Below are positions 37,159 through 45,444 of a stretch of DNA of 64,000 bases, one piece after another (within the stretch, counting starts at the first letter, position 1; each line of letters starts with the position of its first letter). This DNA comes from Porphyromonadaceae bacterium UBA7332 (lineage in GTDB: Bacteria > Bacteroidota > Bacteroidia > Bacteroidales > UBA7332). Made by a program: the position numbers and the translations under genes. The notes below the pieces were generated by a model, which worked only from the letters and a program-made list of their open reading frames with translations, was not told the origin of the DNA and made no database searches. The DNA lies in assembly GCA_002471225.1 (NCBI GenBank), contig DKPO01000016.1:254410-318409 (forward strand). Reading direction: 5' to 3'.

Positions 37159-37206
37159 AACGGAACATACTATGAAAAAATATTCTTTTCAATAGTGTGT
37201 TCCGTT
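37159..37206 (-). terminator. terminator between ftsY and rimO
   Basis: A 15-bp stem with one wobble position (37159-37173 and 37192-37206, core ACGGAACATACTAT) stands 28 bp after the ftsY stop. Confidence 0.75.
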
Positions 37207-37233
37207 CGACTTTTTCTTAAGATTTTATATAAC

Positions 37234-38196
37234 TTATAGTTTTTTCCCTCCGAAAAGAGAATCAACAAATTCCCGGCGATTGAAAACCTGTAAATCTTCC
37301 ATACGTTCGCCCAGACCTATATATTTAACAGGGGTTTTGAACTGATCAGAAATACCAATCACAACACCACCTTTAGCTGTACCATCTAATTTTGTAATCG
37401 CTAATGCATTTACCTCTGTAGCTGCCGTAAATTGTTTTGCCTGTTCAAAAGCATTTTGCCCTGTAGAACCATCCAAAACCAACAGAACTTCATCCGGAGC
37501 ACCCGGAACAACTCGTTGCATTACGTTTTTAATTTTTGTCAGCTCATTCATTAAGCCGATTTTATTATGAAGACGTCCTGCCGTATCTATAATTACGACA
37601 TCGGCATCATTTGCTTTTGCTGAACTCAATGCATCAAAAGCAACTGATGCAGGATCTGATCCCATTTTTTGTTTAACAACCGGCACGCCTACACGTTCAC
37701 CCCATATGCATAACTGTTCGACAGCAGCAGCACGGAAAGTATCGGCAGCACCTAAGTAAACCTTAAGTCCATTTTTCTTAAATTGATAGGCTAACTTACC
37801 GATCGTTGTTGTTTTTCCTACCCCATTGACACCAACAACCATAATTACGTAAGGTTTCTTATCTTTAGGAACTGAAAATTCAGCTACATCTTCGGAGTTA
37901 TTTTCAGTCAAAAGAGAAGCTATCTCGTCTTTAAGAAGTTCGTTTAACTCGTCTTGACTAACATATTTATCATTTGCTGCACGCTTTTCAATTCGTGTAA
38001 TGATTTTCAGTGTTGTTTCAACACCAACGTCCGAAGTGATCAACACTTCCTCCAAACGGTCAAGTACCTCATCGTCAACTTTGGATTTACCTACGATGAC
38101 ACGAGAAAGTTTCGAAAAGACACTTTCTTTAGTTTTAGATAACCCTTTGTCCAAGGTTTCTTTTTTATCTTTTGAAAAGAAGCTGAATATTCCCAT
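37234..38196 (-). CDS. ftsY: signal recognition particle receptor FtsY
   Basis: A 320-residue SRP GTPase receptor that docks ribosome-nascent chain complexes at the inner membrane with Ffh. It has a short N-terminus without the long acidic A domain of E. coli, an N domain of helices (about 20-90), then the G domain with G1 GVNGVGKTTT, DTFRAAA (insertion-box side), G3 DTAGRLH and G4 TKLDGTAKGG, ending in GERMEDLQVFNRREFVDSLFG. It lies downstream of rpmB-rpmG-DUF4295, a common order in Bacteroidota, with a strong terminator in front of it. Confidence 0.96.
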   Translation of the reverse strand: MGIFSFFSKDKKETLDKGLSKTKESVFSKLSRVIVGKSKVDDEVLDRLEEVLITSDVGVETTLKIITRIEKRAANDKYVSQDELNELLKDEIASLLTENNSEDVAEFSVPKDKKPYVIMVVGVNGVGKTTTIGKLAYQFKKNGLKVYLGAADTFRAAAVEQLCIWGERVGVPVVKQKMGSDPASVAFDALSSAKANDADVVIIDTAGRLHNKIGLMNELTKIKNVMQRVVPGAPDEVLLVLDGSTGQNAFEQAKQFTAATEVNALAITKLDGTAKGGVVIGISDQFKTPVKYIGLGERMEDLQVFNRREFVDSLFGGKKL

Positions 38197-38280
38197 AATT
38201 GATAATTAACTAATTGTTTTGCGGGATAAGATTTAGTATCGATGAAATTGAAATGCAAAAATAACAATTTCAATGAATAA

Positions 38281-38325
38281 AAAAAACTTTCCGACGCAGA
38301 GGTCTCTGCTTCAGAAAGTTTTTTT
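38281..38325 (-). terminator. terminator after the ribosomal protein operon
   Basis: An outer stem (AAAAAACTTTC from 38281, GAAAGTTTTTT from 38314) and an inner stem GCAGAG/CTCTGC (38296-38309) form a long hairpin ending in a T tract on the minus strand. Confidence 0.85.
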
Positions 38326-38345
38326 TATATTTTATTTCCAACGAA

Positions 38346-38498
38346 TTACTTCGCGAAAAAATCTTTAACTTTATCGTTAGGAACCATTTCTTCCTGGAAA
38401 GTGTAAGCTCCTGTCTTAGGTGATTTTACCATTTTAATTACTTTAGAAAAAGTACGGCCTTCACCTGTTTGTAATGATGCTACGGTTTTCTTTGCCAT
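38346..38498 (-). CDS. DUF4295 family small protein (ribosome-associated in context)
   Basis: A 50-residue gene starting MAKKTVASLQTGEGRTFSKV and ending KDFFAK. It is basic and soluble and matches the DUF4295 family, which in Bacteroidota is regularly encoded next to L28 and L33. The gene begins 8 bp after rpmG, so it is almost certainly in the same transcript and made in similar amounts. A structural or accessory ribosomal role is the obvious inference; the sequence alone does not prove it. It is restricted, as far as I know, to this phylum. Confidence 0.85.
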   Translation of the reverse strand: MAKKTVASLQTGEGRTFSKVIKMVKSPKTGAYTFQEEMVPNDKVKDFFAK

Positions 38499-38506
38499 GA
38501 GTTATC

Positions 38507-38695
38507 TTATTTAATCTCTTTATGAACAGTTACTTTTTTAAGAATTGGATTGTATTTTTTCAATTCCATTCTTTCAGTTGTATTCTTTCTATTCTTAGTC
38601 GTGATATATCTTGACATGCCTGGCATACCACTTGTTTTATGCTCAGTACATTCCAAAATCACTTGTACTCTATTACCTTTTGCCTTTTTTGCCAT
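38507..38695 (-). CDS. rpmG: 50S ribosomal protein L33
   Basis: A 62-residue bL33 with the typical MAKKAKGNRVQVILECTEHK start and YITTKNRKNTTERMELKKYNP core. The zinc-ribbon cysteine pairs of the C+ form are absent (one cysteine only), so this is the zinc-independent C- form. It lies between rpmB (12 bp upstream) and the DUF4295 gene (8 bp downstream). Confidence 0.96.
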   Translation of the reverse strand: MAKKAKGNRVQVILECTEHKTSGMPGMSRYITTKNRKNTTERMELKKYNPILKKVTVHKEIK

Positions 38696-38707
38696 TGTTC
38701 AATCTCC

Positions 38708-38962
38708 TTATCCGATAATACGAATTTCTTTTAAATAACCCTTTTCGATTGCGGCAGTAATTGCTGCATCTAGACCTACTTTGTTAATTGTACGCAACCC
38801 AGCTGCTGAAATGTTTAGGTCAATCCATTCCTGTTGTTCTACCCAGTAGAACTTTTTTCTGAATAAGTTGACATTAAACGTTCTTTTAGTTCTTCTCTTA
38901 GAGTGAGAAACGTTGTTGCCAACCATTGCTTTTTTTCCGGTAATTTGACAAATCTTAGACAT
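38708..38962 (-). CDS. rpmB: 50S ribosomal protein L28
   Basis: An 84-residue bL28. The start MSKICQITGKKAMVGNNVSHSKRRTKR is diagnostic; the N-terminal Cys5 stands without the other zinc-ribbon cysteines. It is the first gene of the rpmB-rpmG-DUF4295 operon, with a promoter at 39017-39048. Confidence 0.97.
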   Translation of the reverse strand: MSKICQITGKKAMVGNNVSHSKRRTKRTFNVNLFRKKFYWVEQQEWIDLNISAAGLRTINKVGLDAAITAAIEKGYLKEIRIIG

Positions 38963-39016
38963 CGCTATCTTATTTTTTATTTATTGTTTCTGTACACTGC
39001 TTTCACAAACAGAGCG

Positions 39017-39048
39017 CAAAGTAAAACATTTTATCGTTATCGCGCAAA
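39017..39048 (-). promoter_or_regulatory. promoter of the rpmB operon
   Basis: On the minus strand TTTG (39045-39048), a 20-bp spacer and TTACTTTG (39017-39024), one base off the TAnnTTTG consensus. Confidence 0.5.
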
Positions 39049-39078
39049 TTTTTTGATGAAAATTTTAGCAATAACTCT

Positions 39079-40323
39079 TCAATTTTCAATCAATTGAGCG
39101 ATTAAGAAAAGCGCATCATTTGTGGTACGAATGATATTCTGCTCTCGATCATTTCCGTATCTATATAGACGAGATATCAGCTGATCGTGGAAAGCAGCAG
39201 CAATCCAAACGGTCCCCACCGGCTTCTCCAGTGTACCTCCCTCAGGTCCTGCGATTCCGGTAACTGCCACAGCTGCATCAACCTGTAACAATTCTTTTAC
39301 TCCCAGCACCATTTGTTCAGCCACTTCACGACTTACGGCTCCAAAGTTAAGCAAAGTTTCTGACTTTACACACAACAAATTTTCTTTAACTTCATTGGAG
39401 TAAGCGATTATTCCACCTTTGAAATACGCAGAACTCCCTGAAATAGCTGTAATTTGGTGTGAAATGTACCCACCTGTACAACTTTCAGCCGCAGCAAACG
39501 TTAACTTTTTTTGTTTTAACAGGTTACCTATAAACTCACCAATAGGCACATCACTCACTTCATAAAGCGCATTTCCTAAAAGCAATTTTAATTGATCAAC
39601 CTGCTTATCCAGCTTTTCTTTAAACAATATCAAATCACCTACTCCTCTTAAAGTTAATCGCAAGCGAATCACTCCCGGAGAAGGTAAATAAGCCAATTTT
39701 ATATCGTCAGGTAAATTATTTTCCCAACTTTCCAGATATTCAGCTAAAGCTGATTCCGTATAATCCTTAACGAGACAGGTGCGATGAAGAATAACCTGAT
39801 TAAGCTCGAAATGAGCAATAATCTTTGGTATAATAGCCTCTTTCATAACCCATTTCATTTCCACAGGAACACCCGGCATAGACACAAAAATCTTATCATC
39901 CTTTTGAATCCAGGATACCGGTGCTGTTCCTTTCTGATTCTGAATAATTTCAGCAGATTTCAAAACCCATGCCTGAGTAGCACTTAAACGATTAACCTCC
40001 CTGCCTCTGGCTGAGAATATACGCTCAACATTCTTGTAAGCTTCCTCATCAAAGATCAATTCGGTCTGAAAAAACTCACATAATGTCTGCTTCGTTATAT
40101 CATCTTTCGTTGGTCCAATCCCTCCTGTTATCAATATCAGATCGGATCGCATATAAGCTTCATTCAAAACACGGAGAATATCATCCTTATCATCCTGCAC
40201 AGAGGTTATCCTATAAAGTTCTAAACCCAGTGTATTCAGTTCTTTACCAATCCAGGCAGAGTTTGTATCGATAACCTGCCCGATAAGTAACTCATCGCCG
40301 ATTGTTATGACTTCTACTTTCAT
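39079..40323 (-). CDS. cinA: CinA family protein (NMN amidohydrolase / MoCF-like)
   Basis: A 414-residue two-domain CinA. The N-terminal MoCF/COG1058 domain (about 1-170) has ITIGDELLIGQVIDTNSAWI and ITGGIGPTKDD and is linked to ADP-ribose pyrophosphatase activity. The C-terminal CinA domain (about 255-414) has AAAESCTGGYISHQITAISGSS and AVTGIAGPEGGT, the nicotinamide mononucleotide deamidase signature. Together they recycle pyridine nucleotide breakdown products; a link to competence exists only in some Gram-positive species. It lies 22 bp downstream of the DUF3078 gene start region and upstream of rpmB, in the same direction. Confidence 0.93.
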   Translation of the reverse strand: MKVEVITIGDELLIGQVIDTNSAWIGKELNTLGLELYRITSVQDDKDDILRVLNEAYMRSDLILITGGIGPTKDDITKQTLCEFFQTELIFDEEAYKNVERIFSARGREVNRLSATQAWVLKSAEIIQNQKGTAPVSWIQKDDKIFVSMPGVPVEMKWVMKEAIIPKIIAHFELNQVILHRTCLVKDYTESALAEYLESWENNLPDDIKLAYLPSPGVIRLRLTLRGVGDLILFKEKLDKQVDQLKLLLGNALYEVSDVPIGEFIGNLLKQKKLTFAAAESCTGGYISHQITAISGSSAYFKGGIIAYSNEVKENLLCVKSETLLNFGAVSREVAEQMVLGVKELLQVDAAVAVTGIAGPEGGTLEKPVGTVWIAAAFHDQLISRLYRYGNDREQNIIRTTNDALFLIAQLIEN

Positions 40324-40345
40324 ATGCTTTCAACAATTAAAAAAA

Positions 40346-41647
40346 TTACCACTTATATGTAAATCCGATACTAAGGAACTCTTTTACCTGGAAGAATGAA
40401 TTATTATCATCTTTCAGAACAACATTATCATCATAGCGCACTATACAGAATATACGTGTCGTAAAGAATCTGTTGAGAATAAACGTAAATGAGTTTTCCC
40501 ACTCTGACACAATATTGCTATATGTCGTATAATAATAAAATCGACTTTCCCATAAAATATTCTTAATCACAGGATAACTGATATTAGCGCGGATCATGGA
40601 ACCGACAGAGCTAACTGTCTTCTTTCCTTTATCGATACCAAATCGTGTAACATCAACCTTTTCGTCACGCACTGCCAGTTTCAGATTATACGTCACAGGT
40701 GATATGAATACTGATAAATTCTGAATATTAGGACTATCAAATTTGGTTTTGTAATCCATACCGAGAGAGAAATACATCTCTGCCGGAGTCAGGAACGAAG
40801 ACAACATTTCACGTGTATTTGCCTTATAAGCATTAAACAACTTCGTTTTAAACTCTACAGAGGCCGTATAGTACCATTTTCCAAAAGCCTTATAACCAAA
40901 TTTAGACGTAAGGCGGAATTGATCTTCACTTACCTTAAACATACGCAGTGTATCACTTGGTGTAGAAAAGAAACCAGCCCTCCAGTCTATTTCATTATCA
41001 AACTGTATATTTTTATCATCCCGATATTCGAAACGACGATTAAATGTTGCCAGTAAGGATATATTACTCTCACCTCCCTGATGCCAGTTATCCGATATAT
41101 AATTCTGTGTAAACTGAACATTCGCAACCGAGAAATTCTTCCAGTAGGATAATTTCTGTTTCACTCCTTTGATATGACTTGGTGTACTTGGCAGCTTGAA
41201 TTCTTCCGGCCGAAACAGATCCGCAAACGGAGTCCCTTTTGCCGCTTCTTTTTCGATCTTCTCTAAATCTTCTTTTTTAGGCATTTTATTCACTCGATAA
41301 CGCACCAGGTAGGGATCCGTGACTGCTGCCTGGCGCATTACCGCCTGACCTAATGAATCTGCATATATCTGATTTTGGAGCCATCTATCATCAACTGATA
41401 ATTGAAGTTGTTCATAGACAACAGGTACATATTTACGATATAGCCCTAACGAATCAGGCAAAACCTTTCCATCGAACACAAGAGGTAAATAAATACGATT
41501 TACCGGAATCGAATCAGAATGTTGTAATTCGTATAATGAGCCGTAACCATTGGGTAACGTCATCATTCTCACCAAATTCTCACCTTGAGAAAAAGCATGG
41601 AATGCAAACAAAAAACTTGAGATTGTTAATAACAGTCTTAACTTCAT
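40346..41647 (-). CDS. DUF3078 family outer-membrane protein
   Basis: 433 residues with a signal peptide (MKLRLLLTISSFLFAFHAFSQ). After a mixed periplasmic segment (about 22-165), residues 165-433 contain the features of DUF3078: WKNFSVANVQFTQNYISDNWHQGGESN, and amphipathic strands such as EIDWRAGFFSTPSDT and LWESRFYYYTTYSN, ending in FTYKW with an aromatic last residue. That is typical of an outer-membrane beta barrel. No function is established for the family. It is probably cotranscribed with cinA, which starts 22 bp downstream. Confidence 0.85.
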   Translation of the reverse strand: MKLRLLLTISSFLFAFHAFSQGENLVRMMTLPNGYGSLYELQHSDSIPVNRIYLPLVFDGKVLPDSLGLYRKYVPVVYEQLQLSVDDRWLQNQIYADSLGQAVMRQAAVTDPYLVRYRVNKMPKKEDLEKIEKEAAKGTPFADLFRPEEFKLPSTPSHIKGVKQKLSYWKNFSVANVQFTQNYISDNWHQGGESNISLLATFNRRFEYRDDKNIQFDNEIDWRAGFFSTPSDTLRMFKVSEDQFRLTSKFGYKAFGKWYYTASVEFKTKLFNAYKANTREMLSSFLTPAEMYFSLGMDYKTKFDSPNIQNLSVFISPVTYNLKLAVRDEKVDVTRFGIDKGKKTVSSVGSMIRANISYPVIKNILWESRFYYYTTYSNIVSEWENSFTFILNRFFTTRIFCIVRYDDNVVLKDDNNSFFQVKEFLSIGFTYKW

Positions 41648-41726
41648 TATAATTGGTTAGTTTAGAATTTTCGAAACAAAAATAATGAAACAAATGAAGA
41701 ACAAAGATTTTTTCTCCTAAAATAAA

Positions 41727-41761
41727 AAAAGAGGAAACATCCATTCAGGATATTTCCTCTT
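41727..41761 (-). terminator. terminator of mdh
   Basis: Stems AAAAGAGGAAA (41727-41737) and TTTCCTCTT (41753-41761), with an inner TCC/GGA pair, lie 24 bp past the mdh stop. Confidence 0.85.
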
Positions 41762-41784
41762 CTTTTATATTGATAATGTATTAA

Positions 41785-42726
41785 TTACAATACACCAATT
41801 TCTGTCAATACGTTGTTAGTTGCACGAACAGCAGCAGCGCTCTTTTCGAACAATGCTTTTTCTTCTTCGTTCAATTCAATTTCTAACACTTTCTCAACAC
41901 CGTTACGACCGATAACAGCAGGAACACCGATACAGATATCGTTTTGTCCGTATTCACCTTCTAAGAATACACAAGAAGTGATAACTTTTTTCTGATCGCG
42001 AAGGATTGATTCACAAACGTAAGCAGCAGCTGCACCCGGAGCCATCCAAGCTGAAGTACCTAGAAGACCTGTTAATGTAGCACCACCTACCATTGTATCA
42101 GCAGCAACTTTATTCAAAGTATCAGCATCTGCAAATTGAGAAACAGGAATACCTTTATATGTAGCTAAACGAGTCAAAGGAATCATTGTAGTATCACCGT
42201 GACCACCGATCACCATACCTTCAACTTCATTAATATTTACGTTTAATGCTTTGCTTAAGTAACATTTGAAACGTGAGCTATCCAAAGCACCACCCATACC
42301 AAATACCTGGTTTTTAGGAAGACCTGTTGACTTAAGAGCTAAGTAAGTCATTGGATCCATTGGGTTAGATACGATCAAGATAATCGCTTTAGGAGAGAAT
42401 TTAAGGATTTGCTCAACAACGCTCTTAACGATACCTGCGTTAACCCCGATCAACTCTTCACGAGTCATACCTGGTTTACGTGGAAGACCTGAAGTAATAA
42501 CAACAACATCTGAATCTGCAGTTGCTGCATAGTCATTAGTTACACCAGTAATTTTTGTATCGAAATCCATCAATGTAGAAGTTTGGAAAATATCCAATAC
42601 TTTACCTTCTGCAAAACCTTCTTTGATATCAAGAAGAACAACTTCACTAGCAATTTCTCTAACTGCTAAAACATTCGCACAAGTAGCACCTACGTTACCT
42701 GCACCTACTACGGTAATTTTTGCCAT
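41785..42726 (-). CDS. mdh: malate dehydrogenase
   Basis: A 313-residue NAD-dependent dehydrogenase of the lactate/malate family. It has the nucleotide fold VVGAGNVGATCA (6-17), the dehydrogenase loop SGLPRKPGMTREELI with the substrate-binding arginines, NPMDPMTYLA, and the catalytic histidine in MVIGGHGDTTMIPL. Arginine in the RKPGMTR loop favours malate over lactate. It interconverts malate and oxaloacetate in the reductive branch leading to fumarate and succinate in Bacteroidales. Codon use is more biased than in neighbours, consistent with high expression. It is a single-gene unit with a promoter and a terminator. Confidence 0.96.
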   Translation of the reverse strand: MAKITVVGAGNVGATCANVLAVREIASEVVLLDIKEGFAEGKVLDIFQTSTLMDFDTKITGVTNDYAATADSDVVVITSGLPRKPGMTREELIGVNAGIVKSVVEQILKFSPKAIILIVSNPMDPMTYLALKSTGLPKNQVFGMGGALDSSRFKCYLSKALNVNINEVEGMVIGGHGDTTMIPLTRLATYKGIPVSQFADADTLNKVAADTMVGGATLTGLLGTSAWMAPGAAAAYVCESILRDQKKVITSCVFLEGEYGQNDICIGVPAVIGRNGVEKVLEIELNEEEKALFEKSAAAVRATNNVLTEIGVL

Positions 42727-42772
42727 AATTAAATTAATAATTGGAATTAAATAGTGTCAGTTAATTCAAGGG

Positions 42773-42803
42773 CAAATATAACAAAAAGATAGAAGATTCC
42801 AAC
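42773..42803 (-). promoter_or_regulatory. promoter of mdh
   Basis: On the minus strand GTTG (42800-42803, one base off TTTG), a 19-bp spacer and TATATTTG (42773-42780), 47 bp before the ATG. Confidence 0.55.
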
Positions 42804-42894
42804 TATAATATCAAAAAAGCAGCAGTTACAACGATGGCGAAAAAGCATCTAAACAGTTAAATCATCAGATACTTATCAAATAGTGAGTATAAAA

Positions 42895-42926
42895 AAAGCA
42901 GAATGTCTAAAAAAACATCCTGCTTT
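42895..42926 (-). terminator. terminator of the lipoprotein FKBP gene
   Basis: An imperfect 12-bp stem (AAAGCAGAATGT at 42895-42906, ACATCCTGCTTT at 42915-42926) with one mismatch. Confidence 0.8.
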
Positions 42927-42944
42927 ATATTATAGAAACCTAAA

Positions 42945-43781
42945 TTATTTCTCAATATCTACTAATTCAACTTCGAATACCAATGTTGAATTAGGTGTGA
43001 TTTTATCACCCATTTGACGATCGCCGTATGCAATATCTGAAGGGATATAAAGAATATATTTTGAACCTACCGGCATCAATTGCAATGCTTCTGTCCAACC
43101 CGGAATAACCTGGTTAACACCAAACACTACATCATTACCGCTATCAAACTCAGTACCATCAATTAAAGTACCTTTATAGTTTACTTTTACACGGTCAGTA
43201 GCAGCAGGAGTTTTACCTGAACCTTTTGTTACTACTTTATATTGTAAACCTGATGCAGTAGATTGAACACCTTCTTTTGTTTTGTTTTCAGCCAGGAATT
43301 TCTCACCTGCAGCTTTATTTGCTACAGCAGCTTCAGCAACTTTACGCGCTTCTTCCTGTTGTTTTGGAGACTGGTAATTGCGGAAATATTCCATTGCCTG
43401 CTCAGCTGACATTGACATAGTTGAATCACCTTCTAACGCACGTTTGAAAGCATCTACTAAAATCTTTTTATTTGGTTCCTGATCTGTTCTTGCTTTGATT
43501 TCGCTTGAAGCCTGACCTGCATTTTGCAAAGCAATGATATAAGCCATTTCTTTACCTAAACCAGCTTCAAAGCCCATAATCATTGAATCTTTTTTGCCAG
43601 GTCCGCCAGGAAGTTGATCCATATACATTTTGAAGTTATTACCAACAATAACCCCTAATGCCATACTTAAAGAATCAACATCACTTGATGCTTTTCCAGA
43701 TGTAGATCCTGCATTATCACAAGATGTCAATCCTGTCCCCAAAGTAGCTGCTGCAAGAGCAACAATAGCTAATTTCTTCAT
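42945..43781 (-). CDS. FKBP-type peptidyl-prolyl cis-trans isomerase, lipoprotein
   Basis: About 278 residues from the ATG at 43781 (MKKLAIVALAAATL). Lipobox GLTSC predicts a lipid anchor near residue 21. The N-terminal half is the helical FKBP dimerisation domain (VDSLSMALGVIVGNNFKMY to NYQSPKQQEEARKV), as in FkpA and Mip. The C-terminal FKBP domain (about 185-278) has VKVNYKGTLIDGTEFDSG, FGVNQVIPGWTEALQLMPVGSKYILYIPSDIAYG and the final LVFEVELVDI. It acts as a periplasmic or outer-membrane folding catalyst and chaperone. The cytosolic homologue lies 30 bp upstream in the same direction, so the pair is probably a duplication. Confidence 0.94.
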   Translation of the reverse strand: MKKLAIVALAAATLGTGLTSCDNAGSTSGKASSDVDSLSMALGVIVGNNFKMYMDQLPGGPGKKDSMIMGFEAGLGKEMAYIIALQNAGQASSEIKARTDQEPNKKILVDAFKRALEGDSTMSMSAEQAMEYFRNYQSPKQQEEARKVAEAAVANKAAGEKFLAENKTKEGVQSTASGLQYKVVTKGSGKTPAATDRVKVNYKGTLIDGTEFDSGNDVVFGVNQVIPGWTEALQLMPVGSKYILYIPSDIAYGDRQMGDKITPNSTLVFEVELVDIEK

Positions 43782-43820
43782 GTTTATCACAGTTTATTTA
43801 TTTGTTTATTGAATTCTTTA

Positions 43821-44405
43821 TTAAAGCACTTCTAATAATTCAACTTCGAATACTAAAGTACTGAAAGGCATGATTGCCTGACCTGCACCTCTTTCTCCAT
43901 AAGCTAATTCTGAAGGAATGAATAATCTCCAACGAGATCCTTCTTTCATTAATTGCAATGCTTCAACCCATCCCGGAATAACCTGATTAACTCCGAAAGT
44001 TGCAGGCTCACCTCTTTGTTCAGATGAATCAAATACTGTTCCATCAATTAAAGAACCTGTATAGTGACATTTAACCTGATCTGTTGCTGATGGCTGTTTT
44101 CCTTCTCCTTCTTTAAGGATTTCGTATTGCAATCCGCTCGGTAAAGTAACAACGTTTGGATTCTTTTTGTTCTCTGCAAGGAACTCTTCACCCATAAGCT
44201 TGTTTTGCTCTAATTGAAACTTTTGCAGGTTTGTGAAATACTCATTCATGATTTGTTTTGCCTCATCATAAGAAAGAGCTGGTTCACCACCTTCGAAAAC
44301 TGCAGCAACTGCAGCTGTAAAATCTTCAACGTTCAACTCTTTTATACCTGTTGCTTTGAAGTTATTTGCGATGCTTAATCCTAAAGCATAACTAATTTTG
44401 TCCAT
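43821..44405 (-). CDS. FKBP-type peptidyl-prolyl cis-trans isomerase (FklB-like)
   Basis: 194 residues without a signal peptide, so probably cytoplasmic. It has a short helical dimerisation region (MDKISYALGLSIANNF, MNEYFTNLQKFQ) and a C-terminal FKBP domain (about 100-194) with VKCHYTGSLIDGTVFDSS, FGVNQVIPGWVEALQLMKEGSRWRLFIPSELAYG and LVFEVELLEV. It resembles E. coli FklB in size and layout. It is the first gene of a pair with the lipoprotein FKBP, whose start lies 39 bp downstream. The two FKBP domains are closely similar, which points to tandem duplication with different localisation. Confidence 0.94.
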   Translation of the reverse strand: MDKISYALGLSIANNFKATGIKELNVEDFTAAVAAVFEGGEPALSYDEAKQIMNEYFTNLQKFQLEQNKLMGEEFLAENKKNPNVVTLPSGLQYEILKEGEGKQPSATDQVKCHYTGSLIDGTVFDSSEQRGEPATFGVNQVIPGWVEALQLMKEGSRWRLFIPSELAYGERGAGQAIMPFSTLVFEVELLEVL

Positions 44406-44533
44406 GCGTAAAAATATTATTATGAATAATGGGCAAAAATATAAACATTTTATTGAATTCCTATTTATTTATTTGGTGAAATCAGCCCGTATGCCATATT
44501 TTTACAAATAAAACAAATAAACACTTGATTATT

Positions 44534-45238
44534 ATGTCTGTACAAAAAACTAAAATCGTTGTTCTTACAGGAGCCGGCATGAGTGCCGAAAGTGGTATCA
44601 GTACTTTTCGTGACCATGATGGGTTATGGGAAAATCATCGTGTTGAAGATGTTGCTTCTATTGAAGGGTGGTATAAGAATCCTCAATTAATACTTGACTT
44701 TTACAATCAAAGAAGAAAACAGCTTTTCGAGGTTTCTCCCAACAAAGGTCATCTCCTACTCGCTTCTTTAGAGCAGGATTATGATGTCACTATTATAACT
44801 CAAAATGTTGATGATTTACATGAGCGCGCAGGAAGCCGGAATATAATTCATTTACATGGAGAATTATTAAAGGTCAGATCGGAAAAGTTTGAAAACATCA
44901 TTTATAAATTAGACAAAGATCGTCCGGAAATACAACTAGGGGATTTATGCGAAAAAGGTTCTCAACTACGTCCCTATATTGTATGGTTCGGAGAAGCCGT
45001 TCCTAAAATAGAAGATGCCATTCAAATTGTTCAACAGGCAGACATACTTTTGATTATAGGAACCTCTCTTCAGGTATATCCTGCTGCCAGTCTACTTAAT
45101 TATGCTCAAAAAAAATGTCCGATCTATTTTATAGACCCCGTTATACCATCATCAGTTAAAAACACATCTGTATATTGTATAGAAAAAGGAGCATCTGAGG
45201 GAATGGCTGACTTTCTCAAACTATTGAAAAACAAATAA
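44534..45238 (+). CDS. sirtuin (NAD-dependent deacylase), class III-like, without zinc cysteines
   Basis: 234 residues from the ATG at 44534 (MSVQKTKIVVL); an ATG at 44525 adds MII. The Rossmann motif GAGMSAESGISTFR, GLWENHRVEDVAS, TQNVDDLHERAG and the catalytic His in IIHLHGEL are intact. DFYNQRRKQ carries the Tyr-x-x-Arg pair that marks CobB/SIRT5-like enzymes preferring succinyl- or malonyl-lysine. The usual zinc module with two Cys-x2-Cys pairs is missing: between HGEL and RPYIVWFGEAVP only one cysteine remains, in a shortened charged segment. The catalytic core therefore looks functional while the structural zinc does not. It is transcribed alone, divergent from the FKBP genes. Confidence 0.9.
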   Translation: MSVQKTKIVVLTGAGMSAESGISTFRDHDGLWENHRVEDVASIEGWYKNPQLILDFYNQRRKQLFEVSPNKGHLLLASLEQDYDVTIITQNVDDLHERAGSRNIIHLHGELLKVRSEKFENIIYKLDKDRPEIQLGDLCEKGSQLRPYIVWFGEAVPKIEDAIQIVQQADILLIIGTSLQVYPAASLLNYAQKKCPIYFIDPVIPSSVKNTSVYCIEKGASEGMADFLKLLKNK

Positions 45239-45320
45239 AAAAATGAGGACTAAACGGTTAAAGATTCTAATAAATACGTTTAACGCATATTTTTTAAGGG
45301 GTATTTAGCCCCTAATTCAC

Positions 45321-45328
45321 TAACTTTG
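45321..45328 (+). promoter_or_regulatory. -7 box in front of the U32 gene
   Basis: TAACTTTG matches TAnnTTTG and is followed by an untranslated leader of about 110 nt. No clear TTTG lies at the correct upstream distance. A small hairpin (GGGGTATTTAGCCCC, 45298-45312) lies just upstream. Confidence 0.4.
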
Positions 45329-45444
45329 CAGCATTATAACAATTACAATAGATATAACAAATCTAAAAGAAAACTCTATTTTCTCATCAAATGCATGACT
45401 GAAAATCAGACAGTTTCTTTATTTAAGTGTAAATACATAAACAA

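Noticed and set aside
45298..45312. Small hairpin GGGG...CCCC as a terminator of the sirtuin gene
   Set aside because: It is 60 bp past the stop, has a four-pair core and lacks a T tract; it directly precedes a promoter box instead.
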